Below the pieces are notes generated by a model. It was given only the letters and a program-made list of their open reading frames with translations. It was not told the DNA's origin and ran no database searches. A DNA stretch of 60,000 bases from positions 22,910,432 to 22,970,431 of the forward strand of contig NC_081412.1 in the NCBI RefSeq assembly GCF_030272615.1, written 5' to 3'. Shown here one piece after another: positions 22,141 to 33,497 of this stretch. The first letter of the stretch is position 1. Every line of letters starts with the position of its first letter. The stretch is from Cryptomeria japonica. Lineage: Eukaryota; Streptophyta; Pinopsida; Cupressales; Cupressaceae. A program made the position numbers and the translations under genes.

Positions 22141-22440
22141 ATGGCATCTTTTTCTAGCACAAGTCTTATAAAATCCCCAGATTCCCTAGTTTAATGGAAA
22201 GAATTATGAATATTGGTCAATTTCAATGAGGGTTTTGTTGTGCTCTCAAGATATATATAGGAGCTTGTAGCGAATGAATTTGTTGAACCTACAAATGCAA
22301 CAACATTTGAAGCACTACCTAAATCATAACATAAATGTTATAAAGGCCGAGAAGGATCTGAGTCCTATTCTCTAAGAGAAATTGAAAGGGAATAAAAATA
22401 ATCATTAAAAGCCAAAAGATCACCCCATAAGAAATCATGA
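22141..22440 (+). pseudogene. Copia gag N-terminal fragment
   Basis: Starts with an ATG at 22141 (MASFSSTSLIKSPDS). After a one-base shift near 22190 it continues as NYEYWSISMRVLLCSQD and ELVANEFVEPT, the conserved start of copia gag proteins (UBN2/DUF4219 type) that package element RNA. A stop interrupts it near 22258, and the match fades by about 22400, where the LINE relic on the opposite strand begins. No LTR or primer site is visible nearby, so it is a truncated relic. Confidence 0.7.
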
Positions 22441-24417
22441 TCTTCATTAGAAATTAAAGAAATAATCTCAAGGAGGAGAGGGTCATTAGTTCCCACCAAT
22501 GCCTAAACTAATGAACAACACCCAACTTAACGAAGAGGTCTACAACATTATTTCCTTCTCTATATCTATGGGAGATGGAGAAATCACCGAAGGTATTAAT
22601 AATCTCCAAACAATCCACAATCAATCCTTGAATGGTTCAACTAGGATTCTAGATTCCCTTCAAATAGTTGATGATGTTCAAAGAGACGCCTTTAATCCAA
22701 ACTTTCTTATAATCCTCAAAAAGAGCTAGTTTCAATCCAATGTAGGTAGCATAAGCTTCAACAAAGTGGTTTGTCTAATTACCCAATTGGAAGGAAACTT
22801 CTAAAACAAACCTCCCATTGTGATCACGAGCCACTCCCACACAACCAATCAGCCTTTAATTACCCTTGGCCGCCCCATCTATGTTGATCTTAACCCATCC
22901 ACTAGGAGGAGCTTTCCAAACAACATTTTGTCTAACCTGTTTCAACTTCTTAAGAGGGATAGAGATGCCACAAGGAAGACGTCAGTACCAAGAAGTATCC
23001 CAATCATAATAAAAATAATCACCTTAGTGTTAGACATGGATGGGCAAGCTAGCAAGCAAGTTCACTTTGTTGCCAATCAAATCATGAAAGCAAGCTTATA
23101 AGTAGAGCAAGAGATATCCCTAAACTAATTATTGTTTCATTCCTTCCACACCCCCTAAGAAATATGAGGCATATCAAGATACCAAAAAAGGAAAAGAGTC
23201 TAGTTCTTAATAGGAGCCACCCATTGGGACCAACCCTCAAAGAAGGAACTGAAAAAGTCCCATTAGAGGTTCTAGAGTTTCAAAAAATGAGACCAAATCT
23301 CTTGAACATAAGAGCATCCAAAGAGAATATGAAATGAGTTCTCCACTTCTACTTCACACAAATAACATCTATTAGGGATCATAAAGCCTCTTAAAGAGAT
23401 TGTCAATGCTGGGACTCTATCCTATGCTAGCAACCAAAAAAAATATCAATTTTGTGAACAAGATTGGGATTCCATAGCTCTGTCCAAAAATGAGAGGGGG
23501 CACAACTTTCCACTTGAAGGTTAAAGGCATTTGACACTAAAAAGCGACCATTCGAAGACCTTACCCAAACAACCCTATCCTCTAAATGGGCAAAGTGAAT
23601 GTGAATATTAGAAAGCAACTGCTATAAGATAGACAAAGTCGGATCAATCATAACCAAGATCTTCCAAAATCCATCAGATATGTAGTGATCAACCCAGTAG
23701 TGAACCACTCTAGTACAAATATCTTTGAGAGTAGTAGCTTGTGAGAAATAAGAGAGAGGGCAATCCCCACTCCACCAATCCTACCAAAATAAATTTTTCC
23801 TATCATTCCCCAAATATGATATAATACATTTAGACACAAGAAATATCGAATTGTAAATGCAATGCTAGAGAATTGAGCTAGCTAAGATAGCAAGGTCTTC
23901 TCTAAGGAAATTCCAAGAATGACCAAAATTGCAAAGGTATTTTCTATCGATGATACTAGTTTATTCACTTGTTTATGTCAAACTCCTCCACAACTATTTA
24001 GCAAATAAAGCATTATTTAGTTCTCTAATTTTCCTTATAGCTAATCCCCCAAGCCTCTTCGATTGATATACCTAATCCTAAGCCACAAAACAAGGCCAAC
24101 TCTTACTCTTCGTTCTCATCCAAAGGAAATTATGTTGAATCTTTTCCATCTTAGACAAAAATTTAGAAGGCATATTCAACAAACTCATAACATAGACAAG
24201 AAGATTTTGAAGAAAGGCTTTAATAAACTATAACTTACTATCTTGACTCAAGAGGGCCCCTTTCCAACCAACCAATTTGGATTGGAATATGTCTATTAAC
24301 CATTCCAAATTGATTATGAAGCCAAATTCAAGCATAGAGGAGGGCCCGAATAGGTAGAAGGTAACTCTATAATTGAACAACCGATGATAGAATTGATCCT
24401 AAGTTTCCTCTATTCTA
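22440..24417 (-). pseudogene. LINE (L1-type) ORF2 relic, 3' part
   Basis: Read on the minus strand from 24417 downwards: a segment like the end of an L1 reverse transcriptase (STYSGPSSM; then KIQHNFLWMRTKSKSWPCF; GGLAIRKIRELNNALFAK), a zinc-binding RVT domain near 23650-23430 (DRVVWVRSSNGRFLVSNAF, then LVHKIDIFFGC), and a plant LINE-type RNase H near 22890-22500 (VKINIDGAAKGN, GVARDHNGRFVLE, ISH then REGNNVVDLF). Many stops and shifts break it. The catalytic FADD part of the RT is not in this piece. The 5' continuation is at 32977-33099, on the far side of the inserted copia element. Confidence 0.8.
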
Positions 24418-24422
24418 GAGTA

Positions 24423-27039
24423 TGTTGGTATTGTGTTGTCATTTATGTCAACCATTATAGAGGAATGCAATGGGTATGATAGATTATTGGTACTGCTATC
24501 ATCAATGTCAACTGGTATGGGGTGACTACTGAAAGAAGAGATGTCTATGCAACACTGCCATGCAGGAGTACAAGATGAGATATCTTTGATATCACCTTGT
24601 GTTGCAGAACACCGGTAAGGTAAGGAAGAGAATGCCATTAAAAGTAATGACCACCGGTGTCACCAATACACAAGTTAGTGCCTGACTTGTGTGGATGAGA
24701 TGGTAAGGTTACCGGTACCGGTACAGTGTATCACCAGTAAGGAGAGTATATCAACTGATAAGTGAAGTGTTGAGAATAAGCAGGATGCTTGGATGTTGTT
24801 TCTGATGAAGAGGCAGAATGCTATCTAAATCACATCAACACCGGAGGAGAAGGATGAAATGGCCACCGATATGTTGTGTGGTTGCAGAACAACAGGACTC
24901 CCACTAGATAGAGATGCATTCACCATGTGTAGAGATGATTGACAATGAATGTGCCAACACCAGATCACATGTGTCTGTTTGAAGATATGTTGCACAAACA
25001 GGGAAGCCACATGAGTGCATTGCTGGATGCAAATGACAAGGTATCACTTCACCAGTAAGTGGAGCTTATCTCTTATTATGCATAACGCGCATTATAATTA
25101 TGTGAGATAAGGAAGAAGAGGTAAAGATAAGTGTTTGAAGGCTCACACCGGATCTACTGGTGAATCAAAGGAATGCCTCAAGTGCATGAAATTAGGGTTA
25201 TGCATTGAACCGATAGAGAAGGCATGTTGGGATGCCTGTGCAGATGAAGAGAGATGGGTTTGTCAACTTGACAAACCGAATGAGATGATATTCAGTTTGA
25301 TGATGAAGAAGGCAAAGTGGAGAAGCTGAAGATAGAGAGTGAAACCGACCTACAAATGATGAAAACAGTTGGAGGTTGATCACATGGTGTCATCAAGAGT
25401 TTTTACCAGTATGTAAGTCCACCAATAATATGGACAAGGTGTAGATGTAGAAGACTTCTCACCTGATGAGAAAGAGCATGCTATGGATAGACATGTCTGG
25501 TGATCGGTTAAGGATTTCTACTGCCAGTTCAACAAAGTGCAGACACGAAGGCTAACCGGTAAAGTGTGACATACCATCGGGGTTAGTAAACTGACAAAAA
25601 AGAAGAACCGGTTGAGTGTTTGGTCGGTGATCCTGTCTGAACCGACACAAAGATCCAAGCTGGTAGTTGGTCGACATGGATGCCTCATGGAGTCATGGAA
25701 TGTGCATTGATGAGGTTGTTGAAGAGTTTGTCAATATTAATGGTAGATCCCATAAATCATGGGATGTGTTGTAGAGCCGTTGCAGAGGTGTGTGGCTCGA
25801 GGAAGAATGAATGATAGAGAAAAATGAGGGAGTTGTTGGCACCTGAATCGAAGAAAGAAAATCAGATTGTGAGAAGAGCTCGAGAAGGAAACAACATAGA
25901 TATTAATGGTGTTTTGACAGATGAAGGTTGAAATACAAGGTCGTGTTTGCTATATTTGATAAAAGTGTATTGGAAGGCGTATTAATGATGGTGATGGGAA
26001 AATAAATGTTTGGGAGATCATATCAGATAAGATCTGATTGGATTTGGTTTGCTTGGATGTCAATGAGGAAACCCTAACCGCCTAAAATTTGAATAGGATT
26101 TTGGTGAGAAGACTGGGCTATAAATATGCAATACAAAGATATTGTTAAGTGCTGCTGAATAGAAAAAGATAGGGTTGCTGCGAAGTGTTTGAGTGTTGCA
26201 TGAGAGAGTTAGATAGGTCAAAGGAAAAATAGTAGAAGATAAAATTGATTGAGGGAGTGAAGGTCAAACCAGTGATAGGGTTTAACAAAGGGTTAACCAG
26301 TATAGTTTGAGCAACTGGTATTGCAGCTAGAGTGCATTTGAGGAGATAACTGGTAGGTGCTTGTACTGGCAGGAAGATAGCTGAGAGGACTGAAGAGCAG
26401 AGTAATGAGGAGGAGATCTAGTAGAGCAGAAGAAGAGTAGTGGTGAACTGATAGAGTGTACCAGCAATGCAACAGCAAAAGAGTGAACTGGTGTAACAAA
26501 AAAGTTGTCTCATTGACAGAGTAAGGTATATGAAATGGTTACAAGGTTCACTTGCAACAGTATGACTAATTTTGTATTTAAAGCCATCATTCTAATCATT
26601 GAGTTATAGCTCCTTTTGGTTGGTGCCCATAAACTAGTAGGGGTTGTAGCTCCTTTAGGTTGTAGCCCATAACTCAGTTAGGGGTTGGTGCTCCTTGGGT
26701 TGGTGCCCTAAATTGGGGGTTGGTTCTCCTTGGGTTGGTGCTCTAAACATTGTAACAAAGATTCATTGTGAGGCTGGATTGGAGCAGTAGTCTCCAACAA
26801 CATTGCTAGTCTCCAACAACATTGCTCATCGAGGTTTTTCCCATCTTGGGTTTTCCTCGTACATACTGGTGTTATGTGATGTCCCTTTGTGTGAATGCAT
26901 TTGTGTTTAGTCTTCTCACTAACTAGTAAGTCTGCATTCAGCTAGATCTGTTAATCGGTATTCTACATAAGGATAGTTAAAGGGAAAAGTTTGAGAACAA
27001 CTTATTCACCCCCCTCTCAGTGGTGCATTGTGTCTAACA
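24423..27039 (+). repeat. 5' LTR of gag-only copia element
   Basis: About 2.6 kb, rich in ACCGGT-like motifs (for example ACCGGTACCGGTACAGTG near 24709). TATA box TATAAATA at 26119. A minisatellite of about 30 bp (GGGGTTGTAGCTCC... / GGTTGGTGCCC...) lies at 26615-26750. Confidence 0.9.
26119..26126 (+). promoter_or_regulatory. LTR TATA box
   Basis: GGGCTATAAATATGC; the matching site in the 3' LTR is at 32188. Transcription would begin roughly 30 bp downstream. Confidence 0.6.
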
Positions 27040-27041
27040 AT

Positions 27042-27053
27042 TGGTATCAGAGC
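27042..27053 (+). other. Primer-binding site
   Basis: TGGTATCAGAGC two bases after the 5' LTR; Met-tRNA type. Confidence 0.9.
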
Positions 27054-27112
27054 ATAGGTACCCTATTTATCAAGCTTTCTCTTGCTTGGGTAGATTTTGG
27101 CTTAAAGAAACA

Positions 27113-29187
27113 ATGGTTTATTTAGTGTCAATTACTGCTCCAGTTTTTTATGGTTCAAATTATTCTATTTGGAGTTGTAGAATGGAAGTCTACTTGTCCT
27201 CTCTAGGGTTTGACATATGGATGTCAGTTGTTAATGGTCTCCCTAGGAATGTATGTCCTCCCACCAACTCTGAAGAAGAAAGAAGATGCATGTGCAGTGA
27301 AGAAGCCATGAAGGCCATATTCAATGGGCTCACCGGTGATGTTCCCTCATAGGTGGATAAGTGTAGATTGGCAAAGATTCTATGGGATAGACTAAAGAAG
27401 ATTTATGGAAATGAACCCTGCACCACTGAATTAGTTTCTGAGAGTGAGAAGAACAATGCAACAAAAACATGCACGGATAACAAAGGCTAATCAGATTTTT
27501 GTAGTGTCAATGGTGATGAGACTCATCGCTTCATGGCCCATGAGACAGATATTGAGAATCGCACATCAAAAGAGGTTAATGCAGATAGATCCCATCGATA
27601 TGATGTGTTTGGCAGTGATAATGAAGGAGATGAAGAAGAAGGAGATAAGGTAGATAGATATAACTAGAAAGATTTATTTGATAGTGAAGGTGAAGAAGAA
27701 GATGAGGAAGAAAATGATCTTTAAGGAGAGCTTGTAAATGCACTAGAAGAACTCAAAAGAATAAAGAATGAATACAAGTCATTCAAGAATTTTGCCATTG
27801 TAGAGAAGAACCGATTAACAAAATGCCTTGAAGAATCTGAGAAAAACATCTTAGAGTTGAAGAATCAAGAAGAAGGCACCAAGGAGTGTCGGTGTGATGA
27901 TCTAGAATCTATGCTAGAAGTTAAAGATAAAGAATATCTGCAGTTGATTGAAGAAATGGAGATTCTCCAAAATGACCTTGAGAAATGTCAGGATGAGCTC
28001 AAGGTAAGAATCTGGTTTGATGGCAACACTAATGCCTTGGAAAAAATGTTGAAGAAGAAAAATCATGCCAAGGACACTGAAGGTTTAGGAAGTGGTGTTG
28101 GTGAATTCTCCACTAGCAAGAATGTCCCCCACAATGACATTTTGTTTGTCTCCTCAAATGGAGAAAACAAGGGACAGAGCCTCACAGTCAGAAATGCTCC
28201 CCGAAAGAAGGTTGACCTAAATACAACCTGTGAAGACTTGCAGACAAGAATGAAGACCGATGTTGCAAGAAGGAGGAACAATATAGATCCAAAAGGTAAA
28301 GGGAAGATGGGAGAAGACAGCTTCACTGAAAGCAAGAAAATGAGAAGACAACAAAGAAGATCTCCTACAAGTAGAGGACCAAGAAATGCTACCGCCCACA
28401 TGTCAATACAAGTGTGGAAGGAGAAGATACCAGATGGAAGGACTGCCAAGAATGGACAACCCAAAATCCATCCTCAAAGAAGGAGAAATGGAGATACTAA
28501 ACCGGTAAGATCTCCCCATGCATGGCAAAATAAATTTGTAAGTCATATGCCATCCTTTACTAGTTATTGCTTTGCATGTAATGGCTATGGCCATAGGGAA
28601 GAAAAATGTAGAAAGAGATCTAAAAGGATGATCTAGGATCTTATAGACATCATGCATATAAGCAAAATGTATCCAGGAGTAGATACAAGCATGTCCCCTC
28701 TCCTGGTTATAAAAAATTTGTTTGTCATAACTGCAATGGAATTGGCCATAGAGTGTTTGATTGCAAGAAGAGGAACTTGCAGTCATATGGATGCCGATAT
28801 AGAAACTATGCTCTATAGAAAAATGGATACAGAGCATATGAAAGTCAAAGACCTGCATGGAACCAAAGAAGAAATATCCCTGTAGTAGCAAGAGGTCCAC
28901 CGGTTTTGGTTGTTAATCACAGCAACATGACCACAAGCAGATGGTCAAACTGGTATGTCGAGAGATTCCCCAATCATGAAGTTGGGATGGATGTTGTGTG
29001 CTACTATAGCACTATTTTCGGTTGTGATGCAAGGTCCAGAAAAGAAAAGACCCACCAGCAGAAGATGGTAAGACCTACTCCCAAGACCGAAAATGGGAAG
29101 AAGAATGAGACCAAGCAAGTGTGGAGGAAGAAGACTATGGACCGACACTGTGCATTCAATGTACAGGTGATATCTCCTAAGGCCTAA
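27113..29187 (+). pseudogene. Copia gag pseudogene with two zinc knuckles
   Basis: Gag coats and packages the element RNA in virus-like particles. The frame opens at an ATG at 27113 with YGSNYSIWSCRMEVYLSSLG, a typical copia gag start. It is interrupted by TAG at 27350-27352 and shifts between about 27440 and 27720 where it is Glu/Lys-rich. It resumes at 27857 with a long charged, probably coiled-coil region, and carries CFACNGYGHREEKC (CX2CX4HX4C) near 28570-28610. A second knuckle, CHNCNGIGHRVFDC, is in another frame near 28723-28764. Downstream a short Lys-rich frame ends at 29185 with no pol. The nearest relatives would be large copia families with a long gag; the lineage is uncertain. 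Confidence 0.75.
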
Positions 29188-30478
29188 AGGAGATGCAGGA
29201 TCTCAGGGGGAGTAGTATATTGAACTAGATCTTTCACCCCCTTAGAGAAGAAGGATACTTAGAAGAACAAGGTGTTGTCAGTATGATGAATGAATATGAG
29301 ATGATAAGTGTATGTAGAGGTTGCCTTGACTACACACTTATAGATGAAAGTTGGATCACTATTGCATGTGTCAATGGATGGAGATTAACAATTGAAATTA
29401 GATACAAGGTGACACAAAATGTCAGGAGTCACAGGAAGGTTCTTTGGTAGTGATAGTGGACTGATACAGGGAACTGGTATGTGCAAGATGTTACTCGCAT
29501 GAATGCTAATAGGTACTTGTAGGTTATGTACGACAATGAGGTTAGAGATCATTGAAATAACCCCAGTCTAGTATGGAATGTGAATTTTATGTCTTAGGTG
29601 GTATTTGGAAAGACCTAAATGACATAAGTTGGCCCAATGGTTGATCATGCATGCTCACATGTTTTTGAGCTAACCGGATTGATCTATGACTTGATGATGA
29701 CATTGTATCGCATTGTGTACATCCATGATCCTGTCATAGGCTATGGTGGATTGGTATCATAGGCTAAATAAAATTAGATGATCACATATGCATAGCTCAA
29801 CCTATATATGGATATGATTAGAGCCCTGGTATTGGACCTGACCGAAAATGATAACTTGAGATGTATGACTCAGGGGGAGTTCAAGTGCTTATGATGCAGA
29901 GCCGACATGCTTGAACTTGTAAAGTTACTGACTGCCCAAACTATAGATGTTGGAAATTGTAGTAGGAATACCCAGGAGAATTTCATGGATAAGGGTATCT
30001 ACTTGTCTTTTGGTTGGTTGTATCTATAGAACAAGCACATTTGATTCTAAAGAAATTTGTGATCAAACGGGAGGTGATGCAGTTTAACCGACAAGTAAAT
30101 AGTATTCACTTGCACATCCTTCTGAAATTGAGTGCTTTAACAAAAAGTATTAGATTTACATGCTCAATTGGTGTTAGTTGATGGTTTATTCCTCCATCTC
30201 AAGTGCTCTGACTTGAGAAAATGTAACTAGTGGTATCAAAGGAGGAGATGCATCCAATGAAGATAAAGGGGGAGAAATAATTATATCAGTGACCAGTATA
30301 TACAAGGAGGAATGATATTCTAACAGTTCCCTTGCCATTGTTGTCAAAGGGGGAGAAAGATTGTGTAGTATACCGTATACTACATGTGTGAACATCCATT
30401 GGATCATACAAAGGGGGAGAGAGATTATGTAGTATGCCAGATACTACATGAGTTGACATCAATGCTAAATGGGGAGAC
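29188..30478 (+). other. Non-coding interior where pol would be expected
   Basis: About 1.3 kb without integrase, RT or RNase H motifs in any frame. Contains several AAAGGGGGAGA purine tracts (30346, 30409) and ends in the tract before the 3' LTR. Confidence 0.6.
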
Positions 30479-32971
30479 TATTGGCATTGTGTTGTCATTA
30501 ATGTCAACTAGTATAGAAGAATACAACTGGTATGATAGATTGTTAGTACTGATATCATTGATGTCAACTACCACTAGAAGAGATGTCTATGCAACATTGT
30601 CATGCAGGAGTACAAGATGAGATATCTTTGATATCACCTTGTGTTGTAGAACACTGGTAAGGTAAGGAAGAGAATTTCATTCAAAGTAATGACCACTAGT
30701 GTCACCAGTACACAAGTTAATCCCTAACTTGTGTGGATGAAATGGTAAGGTTACCGATACTGGTACAGTGTATCACCAGTAAGGAGAGTATGTCAACAGA
30801 TAAGTGAAGTGTTGACAATGAGCAGGATGCTTGGATTTTGTTTGTGATAAAGAGGTAGAATGTTATCTAAATCACATCAACACTGGAGGAGAAGGATGAA
30901 CTAGTCATCGATATGTTGTGTAGTTGCAGAACAACAGGACTCCCACCAGATAGAGATGTAATAACCATGTGTAGAGCTAACTAACAATGAATGTGCCGAC
31001 ACCGGATCACATGTGCCTGTTTGAAGATATGTTGCACAAATAGGAAAGCCACATGAGTACATTGCTAGATGCAGATGACAAGGTATCACTTCACTGGTAA
31101 GTAGAGCTTATCTCCTATTATGAATAACATGCATTATAGTTATCTGAGATAAGGAAGAAGAGGTAAAGATAAGTGTTTGAAGGCTCACATCAAATCTACT
31201 GGTGAATCAAAGGAATGCCTCAAGTGCATGAAATCAAGGTTATGCATTGAACCGATAGAGAAGGCATGTTGGGATGCCTATGCAGATGAAGAGTGATGGG
31301 TTTGTCAACTTGACAAACCGGATGAGATGATATTCAGTCTGATGATGAAGAAAGCAAAGTGGAGCTGTTGAAGATAGAGAGTGCAACAGACCTACAGATG
31401 ATGAAAACAGTTGGAGGTTGATGACATGGTGTCATCAAGAGTGTTTACTGGTATGTAAGTCCACCGGTAATATGGACAAGGTGCAGATGTAGAAGACTTC
31501 TCACCTGATGAGAATAAGCATGCTATGGATAAACATCTCTAGTGATCAGTTAAGGAGTTCCACTGGCAGTTCAATAAAGTGCAGACATGAAGGCTAAACG
31601 GTAAAGTGTGACATACCGATAGGGTGAGTATACCGACAAAAAAGAAGATCCGGTTGAGTGTTTGGTTGGTGATCCTGTCTGAACCAACACAAAGATCCAA
31701 GCTGGTAGTTGGTCGACATGGATGCCTCATGGAGTCAAGCTGGTGGACTTGCTTGGAGCGGTAAATGGAATATGCATCAATGAGGTTGTTGAAGAGTTGG
31801 TCAATATTAATGGTAGATCTCATAAATCATGGGATGTGTTGCAGAGCCATTGCAAAGGTGTGCGGCTCGAGGAATAATTAACGACAGAGAAAAATTAGGG
31901 AGTTGTTGGCACCTGAATCAAAGTAAGGAAATCAGATTGTGAGAAGACCTTGAGAAGGAAACAACATAGATATTAATGGTGTTTTGATAGATGAAGGTTG
32001 AGATACAAGGTTGTGTTTGCTATGTTTAGAAAATGTGTATTGGAAGGCACATTAATGGCGGTTATGTGCAAAATTTTTTTGGGAGATCAGGTCGGATAAG
32101 ATTCGATTGGATTTGGTTTGCCTTGATGTCGATGAGGAAACCCTAACCGCCTAAAATTTGAAGAGGCTTTTGGCGGGAAGGCTGGGCTATAAATATGCAA
32201 GGCAAAGATATTGTTAAATGTTGTTGAATAAAAGAACATAGGGTTGTTGCGAAGTGTTTGAGTGTTGTACATGAGAGAGTTAGATCAGTCAGAGGAAAAG
32301 TAGTAGAAGATAACAGTGACTGAGGGAGTGAAGGTCAAACCGGTGATAGGGTTTAATAGAGGGTTAACTGGTATGGTTTGAGCAGCCGGTATTGTAGCTA
32401 GAGTGTATTTGAGGAGATAACTGGTAGGTGCTTATACCAGTAGGAAGATAGTTGAGAGGAATGAGGAGCAGTGCAGTGAGGAGAAGATCTAGTAGAGCAG
32501 AAGAAGAGTAGTGGTGAACCGGTAAAGTGTACCAGCAATGTAGTAGCAGAAGAGTGAACCAATGTAGCAGAGAAGGTGTCTCACCGATAGAGTGAGGTAT
32601 ATGAAATGGTTACAAGATTCACTTGTACCAGTATGACTAATTTTTTATTTAAATCTATCATTGTGATCACTGAGTTGTAGCTCGGTGCAGGGGTTGTAGC
32701 TCCTTTGGGTTGTAGCCCATAAGTTAGGGGTTGGTGCTCCTTAGGTTGGTGCCCTAAATCAGTGGTTGGTGCTCATTGGGTTGGTTCCCTAAACATTGTA
32801 ACAAAGATTCATTGTGAGGCTAGATTAGAGCAATAGTCTCCAGCAACATTGCTCACTGAGGTTTTTCCCATCTTGGGTTTTCCTTGTACATACTGGTGTT
32901 ATGTGATGTCCCTTTGTGTGAATGCATTTGTGTTTAGTCTTCTCACTAACTGATAAGTCTGCATTCAAACA
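30479..32971 (+). repeat. 3' LTR of gag-only copia element
   Basis: Diverged copy of the 5' LTR. Its first dinucleotide has mutated from TG to TA. An internal deletion removes the stretch from GCTAGATCTG to the last AACA. Minisatellite copies at 32670-32790. Confidence 0.9.
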
Positions 32972-32976
32972 GAGTA

Positions 32977-33099
32977 TTCATGAAAAAATGGAGTACTTGG
33001 GCATATTGATTCTCTAACTAGAGGTAGCCTCATAATTTGACAAGATACCCTTTAGACACTTGGCCTCTCGAATGGAAGCTTCTCCCAAAGTAATGGTAT
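32977..33099 (-). pseudogene. LINE relic, 5' continuation
   Basis: On the minus strand this encodes EAKCLKGILSNYEATS, then RINMPKYSIFF, matching the LINE RT segment (…LKxILxxYExxSGQxINxxKSxIFF) that directly precedes the part at 24417. The two pieces join across the 5-bp duplication GAGTA. Interrupted at 33099/33100 by transposon B; the rest would lie beyond B. Confidence 0.7.
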
Positions 33100-33144
33100 G
33101 GGCGTGTGCACAAAGATGGTGGTTAGAAAAGTGGACACCACCCA
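33100..33144 (+). repeat. Left terminal inverted repeat of transposon B
   Basis: GGGCGTGTGCACAAAGATGG, then TGGTTAG and GTGGACACCACCC, corresponding to the right end of A. Confidence 0.88.
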
Positions 33145-33165
33145 AAAAAACTTAGAAAAACAAGC

Positions 33166-33370
33166 AGTGCATACGCGGTTTTAAAATTTCAAATTCCCGC
33201 ATACGCGCTTAGGTTTGTTCTTCCCAAGCCTAGAAAAGGTCACACGTGCGTGCTGCTTTTAGGAAAATGAGCGCGTACGCGCTACGCCTTGGAAAATGAG
33301 CGTGTACGTACTGCTCATAGGAAAATGAGCGCATAGGTGCTAATAATCCAAATAAAACCGCATACGCGGT
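33166..33370. repeat. Seven phased subterminal boxes of B
   Basis: Fourteen-bp boxes start at 33166 (AGTGCATACGCGGT), 33196, 33241, 33270 (AGCGCGTACGCGCT, perfect palindrome), 33299, 33328 and 33357 (ACCGCATACGCGGT). The steps 30, 45, 29, 29, 29, 29 match copy A exactly. Confidence 0.92.
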
Positions 33371-33497
33371 GCCTGGTAAAAAAAGTTTTTTTAAAAAAAC
33401 TGGGTCTCATTTACCCATAAATCACGTTTTTAACTTCATTTTTTCCCCATTTTCTCACCTAAACCATGAACAGGGTGCTAGATTTGTCCTCTAGGCT

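Larger units (their letters stand above)
24423..32971 (+). mobile_element. Gag-only copia-type LTR element, 8.5 kb
   Basis: LTRs at 24423-27039 and 30479-32971 (start TGTTGG, in the 3' copy TATTGG; end AACA). A perfect 5-bp duplication GAGTA flanks it (24418-24422 and 32972-32976). The Met-tRNA primer site follows the 5' LTR. The 3.4 kb interior encodes only a degraded gag. Protease, integrase, RT and RNase H are absent, so the family depends on another element. The LTRs differ at about 9-10% of positions in a 345-bp stretch I compared. The 3' LTR lost about 70 bp shortly before its last four bases. The element interrupts the LINE relic. Confidence 0.92.

Noticed and set aside
28063-28900. 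Antisense ORFs of 133 and 165 codons over the copia gag
   Set aside because: Opposite-strand shadows of the gag pseudogene with membrane-like composition caused by the antisense of charged codons.
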